Positions 1 to 7,093 are shown, counted from the first letter of the stretch. The stretch: 7,093 nucleotides of DNA from an uncultured Lachnospiraceae bacterium (GCA_902767235.1 CACXGR010000147.1:1-7093), one strand, 5' to 3'. Translations and numbers: made by a program. The notes: generated by a model not told the origin, from the sequence alone.

Positions 1-26
1 CAGCCTTTTTTTAAACAACTGCAAAC

Positions 27-971
27 TTACTCGCTAAAGAGCTCCAAAAGATCCGAGACCCTGACAAAATAATAGTCGTCAGCGCTCTGCCGGATGCCGT
101 TCCTTGTGGTCAGGACATCTGCATACAGATCGGAGTAATGGATGTAATTGCCGTTTTGATCGATCGAATACTCTCTTTGATCGGTGATGTCCTTACAGAT
201 CGCCAGTACCAGGCCGTCGTAATCGGCAGGGACCCGGAATGTGAGGGTCGTGTCCACGGAGGCCGGGCAGGTAAACCTTGTTTTCCCATCATCCAGATCA
301 TAGAGGCTCCAATCGGAAGAAGAGGAGTTCCGGGTGTCGGATTTGGCGAAGAGCCGGTAAGTGCGGCCCTGCCATGTGACATCGGATTCCGTCATGGAGG
401 AAGCGATCGCCTGACCGGGGGAGATGCTCGTGTCCCGGTCGTCCTCTGTTTCCTTGTCCGTATAGTTGAGGAGAGAGGTTCCGGTGTAGGCATCACAGGG
501 ATGAGGGACGTTTTCGGACCACTGGATATACCAGCTGGGAGCACTGTTATTGAATATTCCGCTCATCGTACCGGTCCACCTCAGCTCGATCGAAATGTCC
601 ACGGATCCGCCGGAGCGAAGCTTCATCTCACCGCCCACCGGCTCTGCTTTTGCGTCGACAATGCGCAGTACACCGTCTTCGACATTCTCCGGATCTCTGA
701 TCAGTCCGAAGGAATCGGGATTGGCGGTCTCGTACATGGTATAGGTCCAGAAGGTCCTGACGGGAAAAGTGGTCTCAGTGGTGTACTCAAAGCCTTTCCA
801 CTCATCATACCGCTGTCCGTCCGGGGGCACATCCGGGCCGTGCATGACTTCGACCTTGGTGTCACCGCCGTTGTCATCTGCCCGCACATATCCGCCTGCG
901 GAAGCGGAGACGGCCAAAACAGCAATCGCCGCCGCTATAAGGGAAAACAGTTTTTTCTTTCTATTCACCAT
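27..971 (-). CDS. Secreted protein of unknown family, last gene of the MoxR-VWA operon
   Basis: The protein has 314 residues and I do not recognise its family. A classic signal peptide is visible: a basic n-region (RKKK at 4-7), a hydrophobic core at 8-22, and two possible cleavage sites, after ASA (23-25) or after VRA (29-31). There is no lipobox, LPxTG motif or C-terminal membrane segment, so the mature acidic protein is probably released or held by partners. It has three cysteines (159, 235, 259) and alternating hydrophobic stretches (about 123-133 and 241-260) that suggest a beta-rich fold. Its ATG overlaps the end of the TPR gene by 7 bases, with GGAG at 982-985 ten bases upstream, so it belongs to the operon. 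Only 26 bases follow its TAA stop, so it cannot be seen whether the operon continues. Inference: an extracellular partner or client of the VWA/TPR membrane complex. Confidence 0.85.
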   Translation of the reverse strand: MVNRKKKLFSLIAAAIAVLAVSASAGGYVRADDNGGDTKVEVMHGPDVPPDGQRYDEWKGFEYTTETTFPVRTFWTYTMYETANPDSFGLIRDPENVEDGVLRIVDAKAEPVGGEMKLRSGGSVDISIELRWTGTMSGIFNNSAPSWYIQWSENVPHPCDAYTGTSLLNYTDKETEDDRDTSISPGQAIASSMTESDVTWQGRTYRLFAKSDTRNSSSSDWSLYDLDDGKTRFTCPASVDTTLTFRVPADYDGLVLAICKDITDQREYSIDQNGNYIHYSDLYADVLTTRNGIRQSADDYYFVRVSDLLELFSE

Positions 972-1825
972 AGTGTTCCATCTCCGTAGCCCTGAGCGTC
1001 TCCGCCGTCAATGTACTCGTAATCATAGGAGGACGAGGATTCGCTCTCTTTTTTGAGGTCCTTCTTCTGCTGACTGAGATCTTCCTTGAGCTTTTCCTGA
1101 CGTGCCCGCTCCTGTTTTTCTTTCTCTTCCTGGGACTTATCCTTGGACTGGGAGCCGCTTTGATTATCGCTCTGGCTCTGGTCCTGATTCTGGTCCTGTC
1201 CGCCGCCGCCCTGGTTCTGATCCTGGTCCTGTCCGCCGCCTCCGCTCTGGTCGTTCTGGTCAGATTGAGACTGGCTCTGGAGCTTCTTGAGCATCTCATC
1301 GATGTCGTGCTTGAGGCTGTCGGCATCGGCAAAATGGCCGTCGTCACTTCCCACGGGCTCACTGGCGCATTCGTGTTCCGTCAGGACGTATCTCGCCTGG
1401 TAGAGGATTGTGACCGCCTGCGAGACGGCATCCTGGTCCTCCATATCGAGATGGTCGAAGTCGATCGTGTGGCACATGGAGAAGGCCAGATTCACGCGGA
1501 TCATGCACTCCTCATCCCGCTCCGGCGGATCCGAGGCCAGCGCCTTTTGGTACCAGGTGACTGCCTCACTGTAATTGCCGCGCTGAAATTCCGCATTTCC
1601 TGCGTTGTAAGGGGCAACATAATTCTCGCCGAAGGGAAGGTAGCTCAGCACTTTCTCGGGAAGGGACGAGTAACTGCCGCTTCGGTAAGTCTGCAGGAAA
1701 ACTGCGTTTACAAGACTTCTCGCGATGACGAGAATACCTGCCAGGGCGATGAGACAGCAGACGACCCGCAGCACGCGTTTGAGCGCCGCGAGGAACTTCC
1801 TGAATGTTTCTCTGCCTGAATTCAT
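965..1825 (-). CDS. Membrane-anchored TPR protein with Q/D/G-rich tail, BatC-like
   Basis: The protein has 286 residues from the chosen ATG. A basic N-terminus (R5, R9, K10, K16, R17, R20) precedes one membrane segment at about 20-38, so the rest should lie outside the cell. Residues 71-104 form a good TPR unit (YNAGNAEFQRGNYSEAVTWY at 73-92), followed by further helical pairs to about 152. Residues 183-230 are low complexity, rich in Q, D, S and G, with an 11-residue repeat; 231-262 are highly charged and probably coiled; the tail is Ser/Tyr/Gly-rich. TPR plus a Q/D/N-rich tail is the known layout of BatC proteins, which sit next to BatA/BatB genes. The start at 1825 overlaps the VWA stop by one base (TGATG) and has a G-rich Shine-Dalgarno site seven bases upstream. 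An upstream in-frame ATG at 1864 lies inside the VWA gene and is less likely. Role inferred: extracytoplasmic scaffold for the VWA protein. Confidence 0.88.
   Translation of the reverse strand: MNSGRETFRKFLAALKRVLRVVCCLIALAGILVIARSLVNAVFLQTYRSGSYSSLPEKVLSYLPFGENYVAPYNAGNAEFQRGNYSEAVTWYQKALASDPPERDEECMIRVNLAFSMCHTIDFDHLDMEDQDAVSQAVTILYQARYVLTEHECASEPVGSDDGHFADADSLKHDIDEMLKKLQSQSQSDQNDQSGGGGQDQDQNQGGGGQDQNQDQSQSDNQSGSQSKDKSQEEKEKQERARQEKLKEDLSQQKKDLKKESESSSSYDYEYIDGGDAQGYGDGTLW
1184..1243 (-). repeat. Two-copy 33-base direct repeat inside the TPR gene
   Basis: The 27-base stretches at 1184-1210 and 1217-1243 differ at only two positions and are offset by 33 bases, so the reading frame is kept. 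On the coding strand they encode two copies of an 11-residue unit made of GGGG followed by alternating Q, D and N. The repeat lies in the low-complexity linker of the BatC-like protein. In-frame repeats like this tend to vary in copy number between strains, which would change linker length without disrupting the gene. Confidence 0.85.
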
Positions 1826-3813
1826 CACGCCACCCCCCCTCTGTAGATCGTAAGGAACAGCCACGCGAGGAGCAGCAGCGCCACAAATCCGGAGAAGAAA
1901 TGATAGGTCTCTGCATAACCGTCCCTGTCTCCGTTTGCAAAAGCGGTGTCTCTGCTCATGAGACGGATGGAGTGCAGACGCGTGAGCAGGGAAGCGCCCA
2001 TGTCACGGGTCTCATTGATGTAAGGAATGCCTAGGTCATTTGCGATCTTATGCAGATTGGCCTCATCCAGGCGGGAGAGCGCAACGCTGCCGTCGGATAC
2101 ATTCCGGATGTAGCCCCTGCCGGGATAATTCATGCGGCCGCCCTCCTCGGTGCCGTATCCCAGGACCGCACCGTTATCGACAAGATCATTGAGATCCCTG
2201 AAGCTCATGAGGCTGGAGCCGTCGGTCGTCTCCCCGTCGCTGAAGAGAAAGACGATCGTCTTGCGGTGCCCCTTTTTCCTGGCGGCCGACTCCATCATCG
2301 CCCCGATCGCATCGTGGGCGGTATTGAGCGAGGAGCCCTGCGCCGTGGCGTAGGAGGGCATGCTCAGCTGGTCGAGGATATCGCTGATGGCAGATATATC
2401 CTGCGTGAAAGGCGTCATGATATCCGCCCCGTCGTCAAACCGGATCAGGCAGAAGCAGCTGCCCGGCAGCGAATTCATGATCGTCTGAATGTCTTTTTTG
2501 ACGCCCTCAATGCGGGGGCCGCCGCTGTGATCCTCCGCCCACATGCTGATCGTGGAGTCCACCACAAAAGCGACATCCAGGTTGTTGGTCTTGATGTCAG
2601 CGGACGGGCTCAGATACATGGGACGGATCCCCACTCCGGCGATGCCGGCGCCCATAGCCAGCAGCATGATCAGTGCGGTCAGCTTGCGGGAGAGTTTTCC
2701 CCTGCGGATCCCTCTGCGCAGGATCAGATAGATCGTCGTGAGCAGGATCACCGCAAAGCCCGCTGCCAGCACATAGAAGAACAGCTGCGGGGTGTCCGTG
2801 TCCATGGTGGACGTAGCTGTCTTGGTGGTCATGATCTTGCTTGACTGAATATCGGTCAAAATATCCTTGGCCGTCAGTTCCGTTCCGGGCTCATAGAATT
2901 TGCCGCCGGTGAGTTCCGCGGCTTCCTTCATCTCGCTGATACTTGCTTCGGATTCCGCCATGTTCAGGCCGACGGCAGGATCGATGCCGAACACAACGAC
3001 TTTGTTGTAGGCGCACATCTCCGCCGCTTCTTTCAGCGTCACCAGCGGATCGCCGAGCAGCTCCGGCTTGTTGTCCGTGACAAAGAGAATGATCCTGGTC
3101 CGCTCCTCCGCGGCCAGCTCCGGGAAGCTGAAGAGACAGGAAGCGAGTCCTTCCCCGATGGCCGAGGTCCCCTTGAGCTCGTAGCCCGCGGTGATCCCGG
3201 CGTCAAAAGAGGCCAGGATCCGGTTCAGTTCCTCATACCGGCTCCGCTCGGACTGGGGAATGTCGTATACGGAATCGTATTTCTGGGCAAATTCGGTCAT
3301 GAAGGCTTCCTGCGCGTTCAGGTATCCCTCCAGCGCATCGAGCCTTTGAAGCGCAAAATCGTAGTCCTCCGTCATAGGGACATACTGAACGCTGGACGTA
3401 TTGAAGAGGGAGATGCCGATGCGGTCCCCGTTCAGGCCGGACACGGTCTCCCGGAAGGCCTGCACCAGGTCCTTTACGCCCTCATAGTTGGAGGAGGACA
3501 GATCGATGCACAGAAAGATATCCCTGCGATTGACCGTGTCCTTCAGCGTTTCCCGCTTGTAGGGCCTGGCCGTCAGAAGAACGGCGGCAGCCAGCGCGGC
3601 GATCACCCCGGCGTAGGTCAGAAAGCGCAGGATCCTGGCTTCGATCAGACGGCGGCGGTAGAGTGGAAGGGCCTTGAGCCGGGCGGTATTGGCAGCCTTG
3701 AGGCTTTCGTCCTTGTCCGGCTTGTCCCTGAGCTTCAAAGCAGCGAACAGGACGCCGGCGATCAAGAGCGCTCCGGCGATGAGTGCCCAGATATTATGAA
3801 AATTTACACCCAT
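1825..3813 (-). CDS. Tandem VWA-domain membrane protein, BatA-BatB-like fusion
   Basis: The protein has 662 residues, about twice a normal BatA or BatB (roughly 330). Membrane segments lie at about 8-27, 64-82, 344-366, 378-395 and 637-656. VWA domain 1 (about 97-325) has a full MIDAS metal site: DLSSS (D104, S106, S108), T216 and D247. It has an extra helical insert of about 40 residues at roughly 155-205. VWA domain 2 (about 411-610) has DSTIS (D419, T421, S423), S494 and D526 in FSDGE, then the GTEEGG and SRLDE...IA motifs (about 555-592) typical of Bat-type VWA proteins. Loops 28-63 and 367-377 are strongly basic, so the positive-inside rule puts both VWA domains outside the cell. The ATG overlaps the upstream gene by 10 bases, with AAGGAG at 3825-3830 as its Shine-Dalgarno site. 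Family knowledge: VWA proteins next to MoxR act as its partners or clients. The substrate is unknown. Confidence 0.93.
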   Translation of the reverse strand: MGVNFHNIWALIAGALLIAGVLFAALKLRDKPDKDESLKAANTARLKALPLYRRRLIEARILRFLTYAGVIAALAAAVLLTARPYKRETLKDTVNRRDIFLCIDLSSSNYEGVKDLVQAFRETVSGLNGDRIGISLFNTSSVQYVPMTEDYDFALQRLDALEGYLNAQEAFMTEFAQKYDSVYDIPQSERSRYEELNRILASFDAGITAGYELKGTSAIGEGLASCLFSFPELAAEERTRIILFVTDNKPELLGDPLVTLKEAAEMCAYNKVVVFGIDPAVGLNMAESEASISEMKEAAELTGGKFYEPGTELTAKDILTDIQSSKIMTTKTATSTMDTDTPQLFFYVLAAGFAVILLTTIYLILRRGIRRGKLSRKLTALIMLLAMGAGIAGVGIRPMYLSPSADIKTNNLDVAFVVDSTISMWAEDHSGGPRIEGVKKDIQTIMNSLPGSCFCLIRFDDGADIMTPFTQDISAISDILDQLSMPSYATAQGSSLNTAHDAIGAMMESAARKKGHRKTIVFLFSDGETTDGSSLMSFRDLNDLVDNGAVLGYGTEEGGRMNYPGRGYIRNVSDGSVALSRLDEANLHKIANDLGIPYINETRDMGASLLTRLHSIRLMSRDTAFANGDRDGYAETYHFFSGFVALLLLAWLFLTIYRGGVA
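1833..1842 (-). promoter_or_regulatory. G-run Shine-Dalgarno site of the TPR gene
   Basis: On the minus strand this reads AGAGGGGGGG, followed by seven bases and the ATG at 1825. It supports the 1825 start over the in-frame ATG at 1864. The same seven G residues encode part of the C-terminal RGGVA of the VWA protein, so coding sequence and ribosome binding site share one homopolymer. Confidence 0.65.
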
Positions 3814-4664
3814 ATTTCGGTCAGCTCCTTACCTTTTTTGATGCAGTTCTGCGCAGCCGCATCGGTGCGGCATGCTGCCTGGGGATCATAGAAATCTTTG
3901 ACAAAAGCGGCGATCGAAGCCATCTCGGGTTTCATCAGCACAGCTTGTGCCGAGGCTTCGTCCCGGGTACCTGTCGCTGCTCTGACAAAACTGTGTACCG
4001 CCTTACACATCTGCTCGTACACACTGTATGGATCCAGCTCCTTATTTCGCAGTGCGTTCTCAATGCTGTCCACCCATTGGAAGGAATTGTGGCGGATGGC
4101 GTCGAGTACACGGGAGCGGAGAATCCGGGGGGCGAACCGCATGAGCCGCCCCAGACGCTCATTCTTTCCGGAGCGGTAGGCGGCGACGACGCCGATCTTC
4201 CGCTCATTGTCAGCCCGCGTGTACACCTCATTGATCATATCTCTGCCGCTCTTTATGGAAGCGATCGAATCGGCAATGGGACGGGAAGCAAATTCAGGCC
4301 CGTAATACTTGCGGATCAGCTGCGCATACTCAGGCCTCCCCAGTCTGCTCAGATCCTCGCAATTCATATTTTCGGTCCTCAGGCCGGTCACATCCGAGAT
4401 GAACTGCCGGACTTCCCGGCTCATATGCTGATGTACGGCTCTCGTATCCAGTTTTTGGTCCGCATAGGCATTCTCGATCTCGGCGATCCGCGAGAGAGAT
4501 TCTCTATGGAGCCTGTCGAGCCTGAGCGGAGAGTTGACCCTGACTGCGAAGAGCCGCTTCAGAAGAAAAGCGACGAGGACCGACAGCAGGATCAGCCCGA
4601 TGCCCACCGCATACCAGTAGGAGGAGTAGGCGAAGGGCGGTTCAAGTTCTATCGAGTATTTCAT
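3804..4664 (-). CDS. One-pass membrane protein with duplicated helical domain, DUF4381-like
   Basis: The protein has 286 residues. A short N-terminus is followed by a membrane segment at about 19-37 and then basic residues (K36, R37, R42, R48, R51), so the bulk should face the cytoplasm. Residues 50-148 and 188-286 are two copies of one all-alpha domain: they align without gaps at an offset of 138 residues with 26 identities by hand count, including IENA (63-66 and 201-204), LD, TGxR and the YYGP/FYDP pair (120-123 and 258-261). Operon position between DUF58 and VWA genes, plus a single membrane segment and a helical tail, matches DUF4381-type proteins; this link is inferred from layout, not from a profile match. 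The ATG overlaps the DUF58 stop in ATGA, with AAGGGG at 4670-4675 five bases upstream. Likely role: a membrane adaptor linking MoxR or DUF58 to the VWA protein. Confidence 0.82.
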   Translation of the reverse strand: MKYSIELEPPFAYSSYWYAVGIGLILLSVLVAFLLKRLFAVRVNSPLRLDRLHRESLSRIAEIENAYADQKLDTRAVHQHMSREVRQFISDVTGLRTENMNCEDLSRLGRPEYAQLIRKYYGPEFASRPIADSIASIKSGRDMINEVYTRADNERKIGVVAAYRSGKNERLGRLMRFAPRILRSRVLDAIRHNSFQWVDSIENALRNKELDPYSVYEQMCKAVHSFVRAATGTRDEASAQAVLMKPEMASIAAFVKDFYDPQAACRTDAAAQNCIKKGKELTEIWV

Positions 4665-5541
4665 GTGATCCCCTTTCTGCGCCCAAACAGATAGATCAGC
4701 GTGTCGACAATGTCTTCCTCCTTCGAGATGTTCTTGAAGAAGATGCGGTTGCGGGTCAGCAGCTGATGCGCCGCTCCTTCCAGATCTTCCCGGATCTTCT
4801 GTTCTTCGCGGTGGAGATCGCCGAAAATAGACAGGAAGGGATCGGCAAAGCGATCGTCATCCAGGTCGTAGGCGCGCTCCGAAGTCAGAAGCGCATCTTC
4901 AATCCGGAAGATATAGACGTCGTTGTGATAAATGAGCCGCTTTACCAGCGCTTCATCCATTTGGGCGAGTCCCTCTGCGTCCGAGATGATCACCAGGATC
5001 ATCTGCCGCTCGAAGACGGATGCGGTCTTGATGAGCGTCTCATAGAAGCTCTGATTGGGAGAGCCGCACTCGATCGCTTTTCTGTAGGCGGTGAGCTGTT
5101 CCTCGAGATGAAGCGGGCCGGACATGAAGGAACTGATCCGGCTGCCCTCGTCACTGCAGCAGGCCAGGGCATAGTTCACGCCCTGTTTGCCCAAAAGATA
5201 GGCCGCCACGCCGAAAGCCATCAGCGCGATCTGCTCCTTGGACTCCCCTGCGGGCGTATCGCCGGTCATTTTCTTCCCGGTATCGCCGATGAAGAGTACA
5301 TCGTGCTTTCTGTCCGCAAAATAGCGCCGGATCAGGGTCTTGCCGACTCTGGAGGAGGATTTCCAGTCGATGTAGTTGACGTCGTCCCCGTAGCGGTACT
5401 CTCTGAGGTCGTCAAAATCAAGACTGCGCCCATGCTGCATGGAGCGGTAGTCCCCGTCGAGAAGATCGGACGTCTTCCTTTTTGTATAGAGCGCGGCCAC
5501 CCGCCGCACCCGGTCAAGATAGTCGTAATTAATATCTATAC

Positions 5542-5545
<4 letters not shown>
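4661..5545 (-). CDS. DUF58 protein, short soluble form, MoxR operon partner
   Basis: The protein has 294 residues. The DUF58 signature spans about 39-79: GRSLDFDDLREYRYGDDVNY at 39-58, then IDWK (59-62) and the RRYFADR stretch (73-79). Many DUF58 proteins carry two N-terminal membrane segments and reach about 400 residues; this one has none, so it is cytoplasmic. The VWA-like half begins at HDVLFIGDTGKKM (81-93). The DxSxS metal motif usual at this place is reduced to DTGKK (D88, G90, K92), while the acidic residue after the later strand survives (D189 in IISDAEG). It may therefore have lost metal binding and act as an adaptor. The start codon overlaps the MoxR stop as ATGA, and no convincing Shine-Dalgarno site precedes it, so it probably depends on translation of moxR. 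The biochemical role of DUF58 is not established; it almost always accompanies MoxR. Confidence 0.93.
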
Positions 5546-6546
<1,001 letters not shown>

Positions 6547-6552
6547 TGCGTG

Positions 6553-6558
6553 TCCCTT
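6553..6558 (-). promoter_or_regulatory. Shine-Dalgarno site deciding the moxR start
   Basis: AAGGGA on the minus strand, six bases before the ATG at 6546. The alternative in-frame ATGs at 6537 and 6528 lack a comparable site, and the upstream ATG at 6660 would start before the likely -10 element. Confidence 0.7.
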
Positions 6559-6594
6559 GATCCTTTCTGCTTTCTGGAGAGGTTTCTGAAGAGT

Positions 6595-6603
6595 ATTGTA
6601 CCA
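6595..6603 (-). promoter_or_regulatory. Extended -10 promoter for the MoxR-VWA operon
   Basis: The minus strand reads TGGTACAAT, a TGn extended -10 with a TACAAT hexamer (five of six matches to TATAAT). No recognisable -35 lies at the usual distance (6617-6624 is GC-rich), which fits an extended -10 promoter. Transcription would begin near 6588, giving a leader of about 40 bases to the moxR ATG. Prediction from sequence only. Confidence 0.5.
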
Positions 6604-6636
6604 TATCGGAGGGTGGTGCGCGGCGTTTGAAGTCAC

Positions 6637-6665
6637 TTGATGTAACGCTTTTTTGATCATATACT
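6637..6665 (+). promoter_or_regulatory. Sigma-A-type promoter for the divergent DHH gene
   Basis: TTGATG at 6637-6642, a 17-base spacer and TATACT at 6660-6665 form a good housekeeping promoter (four of six and five of six matches to consensus at ideal spacing). Transcription would start near 6672, leaving a leader of about 95 bases before the ATG at 6767. The promoter lies back to back with that of the operon; the two -10 elements are about 60 bases apart. Confidence 0.6.
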
Positions 6666-6754
6666 ATGTAAAAATGGTCCTTTTCTGAGGCCGCTGCGCT
6701 CGGTGGTGTTTGGAAGAGAGACGGCTGTCCAGGATGTGTGCTGCTGCGGGAAAC

Positions 6755-6760
6755 GAGGTG
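6755..6760 (+). promoter_or_regulatory. Shine-Dalgarno site of the DHH gene
   Basis: GAGGTG, six bases before the ATG at 6767. The GTG inside this site (6758) and an ATG at 6734 are also in frame, but the first has only a weak site upstream and the second has its nearest AGG directly abutting the start. The choice of 6767 is therefore preferred, not proven. Confidence 0.65.
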
Positions 6761-6766
6761 AAAAAG

Positions 6767-7093
6767 ATGAGCAAGTTGAATGTAAGATCGAGTGTTATTT
6801 GTATCCTTCTTGCGATCGCTTTCGGTGCGGGCGGACTATATGCCGGCAGAGCGGCAGGTCTTAAGGCCGGCAGAACAGAGGCGGAAGCGGCGTTTCAAAA
6901 GGAACGCGAGCAGCTTCAGAAGGAAAAAGCGCAGTATCAGACAGAAGCGGAGACGAGTCAGGCTGAGAAGGAGCTTGATATTTTGATCCACCGCAGTGAG
7001 CTGGAAGGACTGGGTGAGCCGGACGGCCCGATCTATGTCACCGGCCATAAGAGCCCGGATTCGGATACGGTCTGCTCGTCCATCGCCTACGCG
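6767..7093 (+). CDS. Membrane-anchored DHH-family protein, family II Mn pyrophosphatase-like (partial)
   Basis: The first 109 residues are visible and the frame is still open at the window edge. Residues 9-27 form a hydrophobic segment after a short basic N-terminus (K3, R7), consistent with a signal anchor; basic residues also follow it (R28, K33, R36), so the orientation is not certain. Residues 36-80 are rich in E, K, Q and A and look like a coiled coil. At 89-109 comes IYVTGHKSPDSDTVCSSIAY and a final Ala, the first motif of family II manganese-dependent inorganic pyrophosphatases: H94, D98 and D100 have the spacing of the metal ligands H9, D13 and D15 in the Bacillus enzyme. Those enzymes hydrolyse pyrophosphate to two phosphates in the cytoplasm and normally start directly at this motif, so the anchor and coil are extra. 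Other DHH phosphoesterases remain possible because the DHH and DHHA2 regions are out of view. Confidence 0.85.
   Translation, partial: MSKLNVRSSVICILLAIAFGAGGLYAGRAAGLKAGRTEAEAAFQKEREQLQKEKAQYQTEAETSQAEKELDILIHRSELEGLGEPDGPIYVTGHKSPDSDTVCSSIAYA

Noticed and set aside
1..26. Possible terminator after the last operon gene
   Set aside because: The minus strand has an A run followed by GGCTG at the window edge, but no hairpin can be closed within the visible bases. A stem could lie beyond the window.
138..989. Long plus-strand open frame opposite the secreted-protein gene
   Set aside because: It lies fully antisense to a gene with a signal peptide and operon context, has no ribosome binding site of note, and its translation resembles no protein.
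1826..1864. 13-residue N-terminal extension of the TPR protein
   Set aside because: The ATG at 1864 would lie 40 bases inside the VWA gene, while the ATG at 1825 has a coupled TGATG junction and a G-rich Shine-Dalgarno site.
2050..2844. Plus-strand open frame opposite the VWA gene
   Set aside because: Its translation is rich in His, Arg and Gly in the manner of an antisense frame of GC-rich coding DNA, and it covers the conserved second VWA domain.
3783..4694. Plus-strand open frame opposite the DUF4381-like gene
   Set aside because: The minus strand has the duplicated domain, membrane segment and coupled start; the plus frame has no recognisable features.
6547..6660. 38-residue N-terminal extension of MoxR from an upstream ATG
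   Set aside because: It would start upstream of the likely -10 element, lacks similarity to MoxR N-termini, and a better ribosome binding site precedes the ATG at 6546.
6658..6668. Short inverted repeat CATA-TAC-TATG over the plus-strand -10
   Set aside because: The arms are only four bases and do not extend; this is expected around an AT-rich -10 element.
6672..6766. Structured leader or riboswitch upstream of the DHH gene
   Set aside because: The leader of about 95 bases offers only 3-4 base-pair stems by eye and no recognised riboswitch core or terminator.

Overview
The window holds six tightly packed genes on the minus strand, transcribed from about 6590 down to 27, and the start of one divergent gene on the plus strand that runs off the right edge. 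G+C is roughly in the mid-50s by eye. Strong Shine-Dalgarno sites, sigma-A-like promoters, a family II (DHH) pyrophosphatase signature and Gram-positive-style signal and anchor sequences suggest a Bacillota (Clostridia) bacterium, perhaps of the Lachnospiraceae type. This is inference; no taxonomic marker gene is present.

Minus-strand operon, in order of transcription: a MoxR-family AAA+ ATPase (6546-5542); a short soluble DUF58 protein (5545-4661); a one-pass membrane protein with a duplicated helical domain, in the slot where related operons carry DUF4381-type proteins (4664-3804); a 662-residue membrane protein with two von Willebrand factor A (VWA) domains that looks like BatA and BatB joined in one chain (3813-1825); a membrane-anchored TPR protein with a Q/D/G-rich tail, BatC-like (1825-965); and a secreted protein of unknown family (971-27). 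Every junction overlaps by 1 to 10 bases, so the six genes are almost certainly one translationally coupled unit.

The likely working model is a Bat/MoxR-VWA system. MoxR and DUF58 are cytoplasmic. The DUF4381-like protein carries its two repeats on the cytoplasmic side and could link the ATPase to the membrane. Charge distribution places both metal-binding VWA domains and the TPR protein on the outer face. The last gene supplies a secreted protein that could be a client or an extracellular partner. Family knowledge supports a chaperone or assembly role for MoxR-VWA pairs; the substrate here is unknown.

The 220-base region 6547-6766 separates the operon from the plus-strand gene. It contains a good sigma-A promoter for the plus strand (6637-6665), an extended -10 promoter for the operon (6595-6603) and an imperfect palindrome between them. 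The plus-strand gene (6767-7093, partial) encodes an N-terminal membrane segment, a charged coiled-coil stretch and the first metal-binding motif of a family II manganese pyrophosphatase, an unusual layout for an enzyme that is normally soluble and cytoplasmic.

No tRNA, rRNA, CRISPR array or insertion sequence was seen. The most notable points are the tandem VWA fusion, the ungapped internal duplication in the DUF4381-like protein, the membrane-anchored DHH protein, the orphan secreted protein and a clear excess of the palindrome CGATCG.
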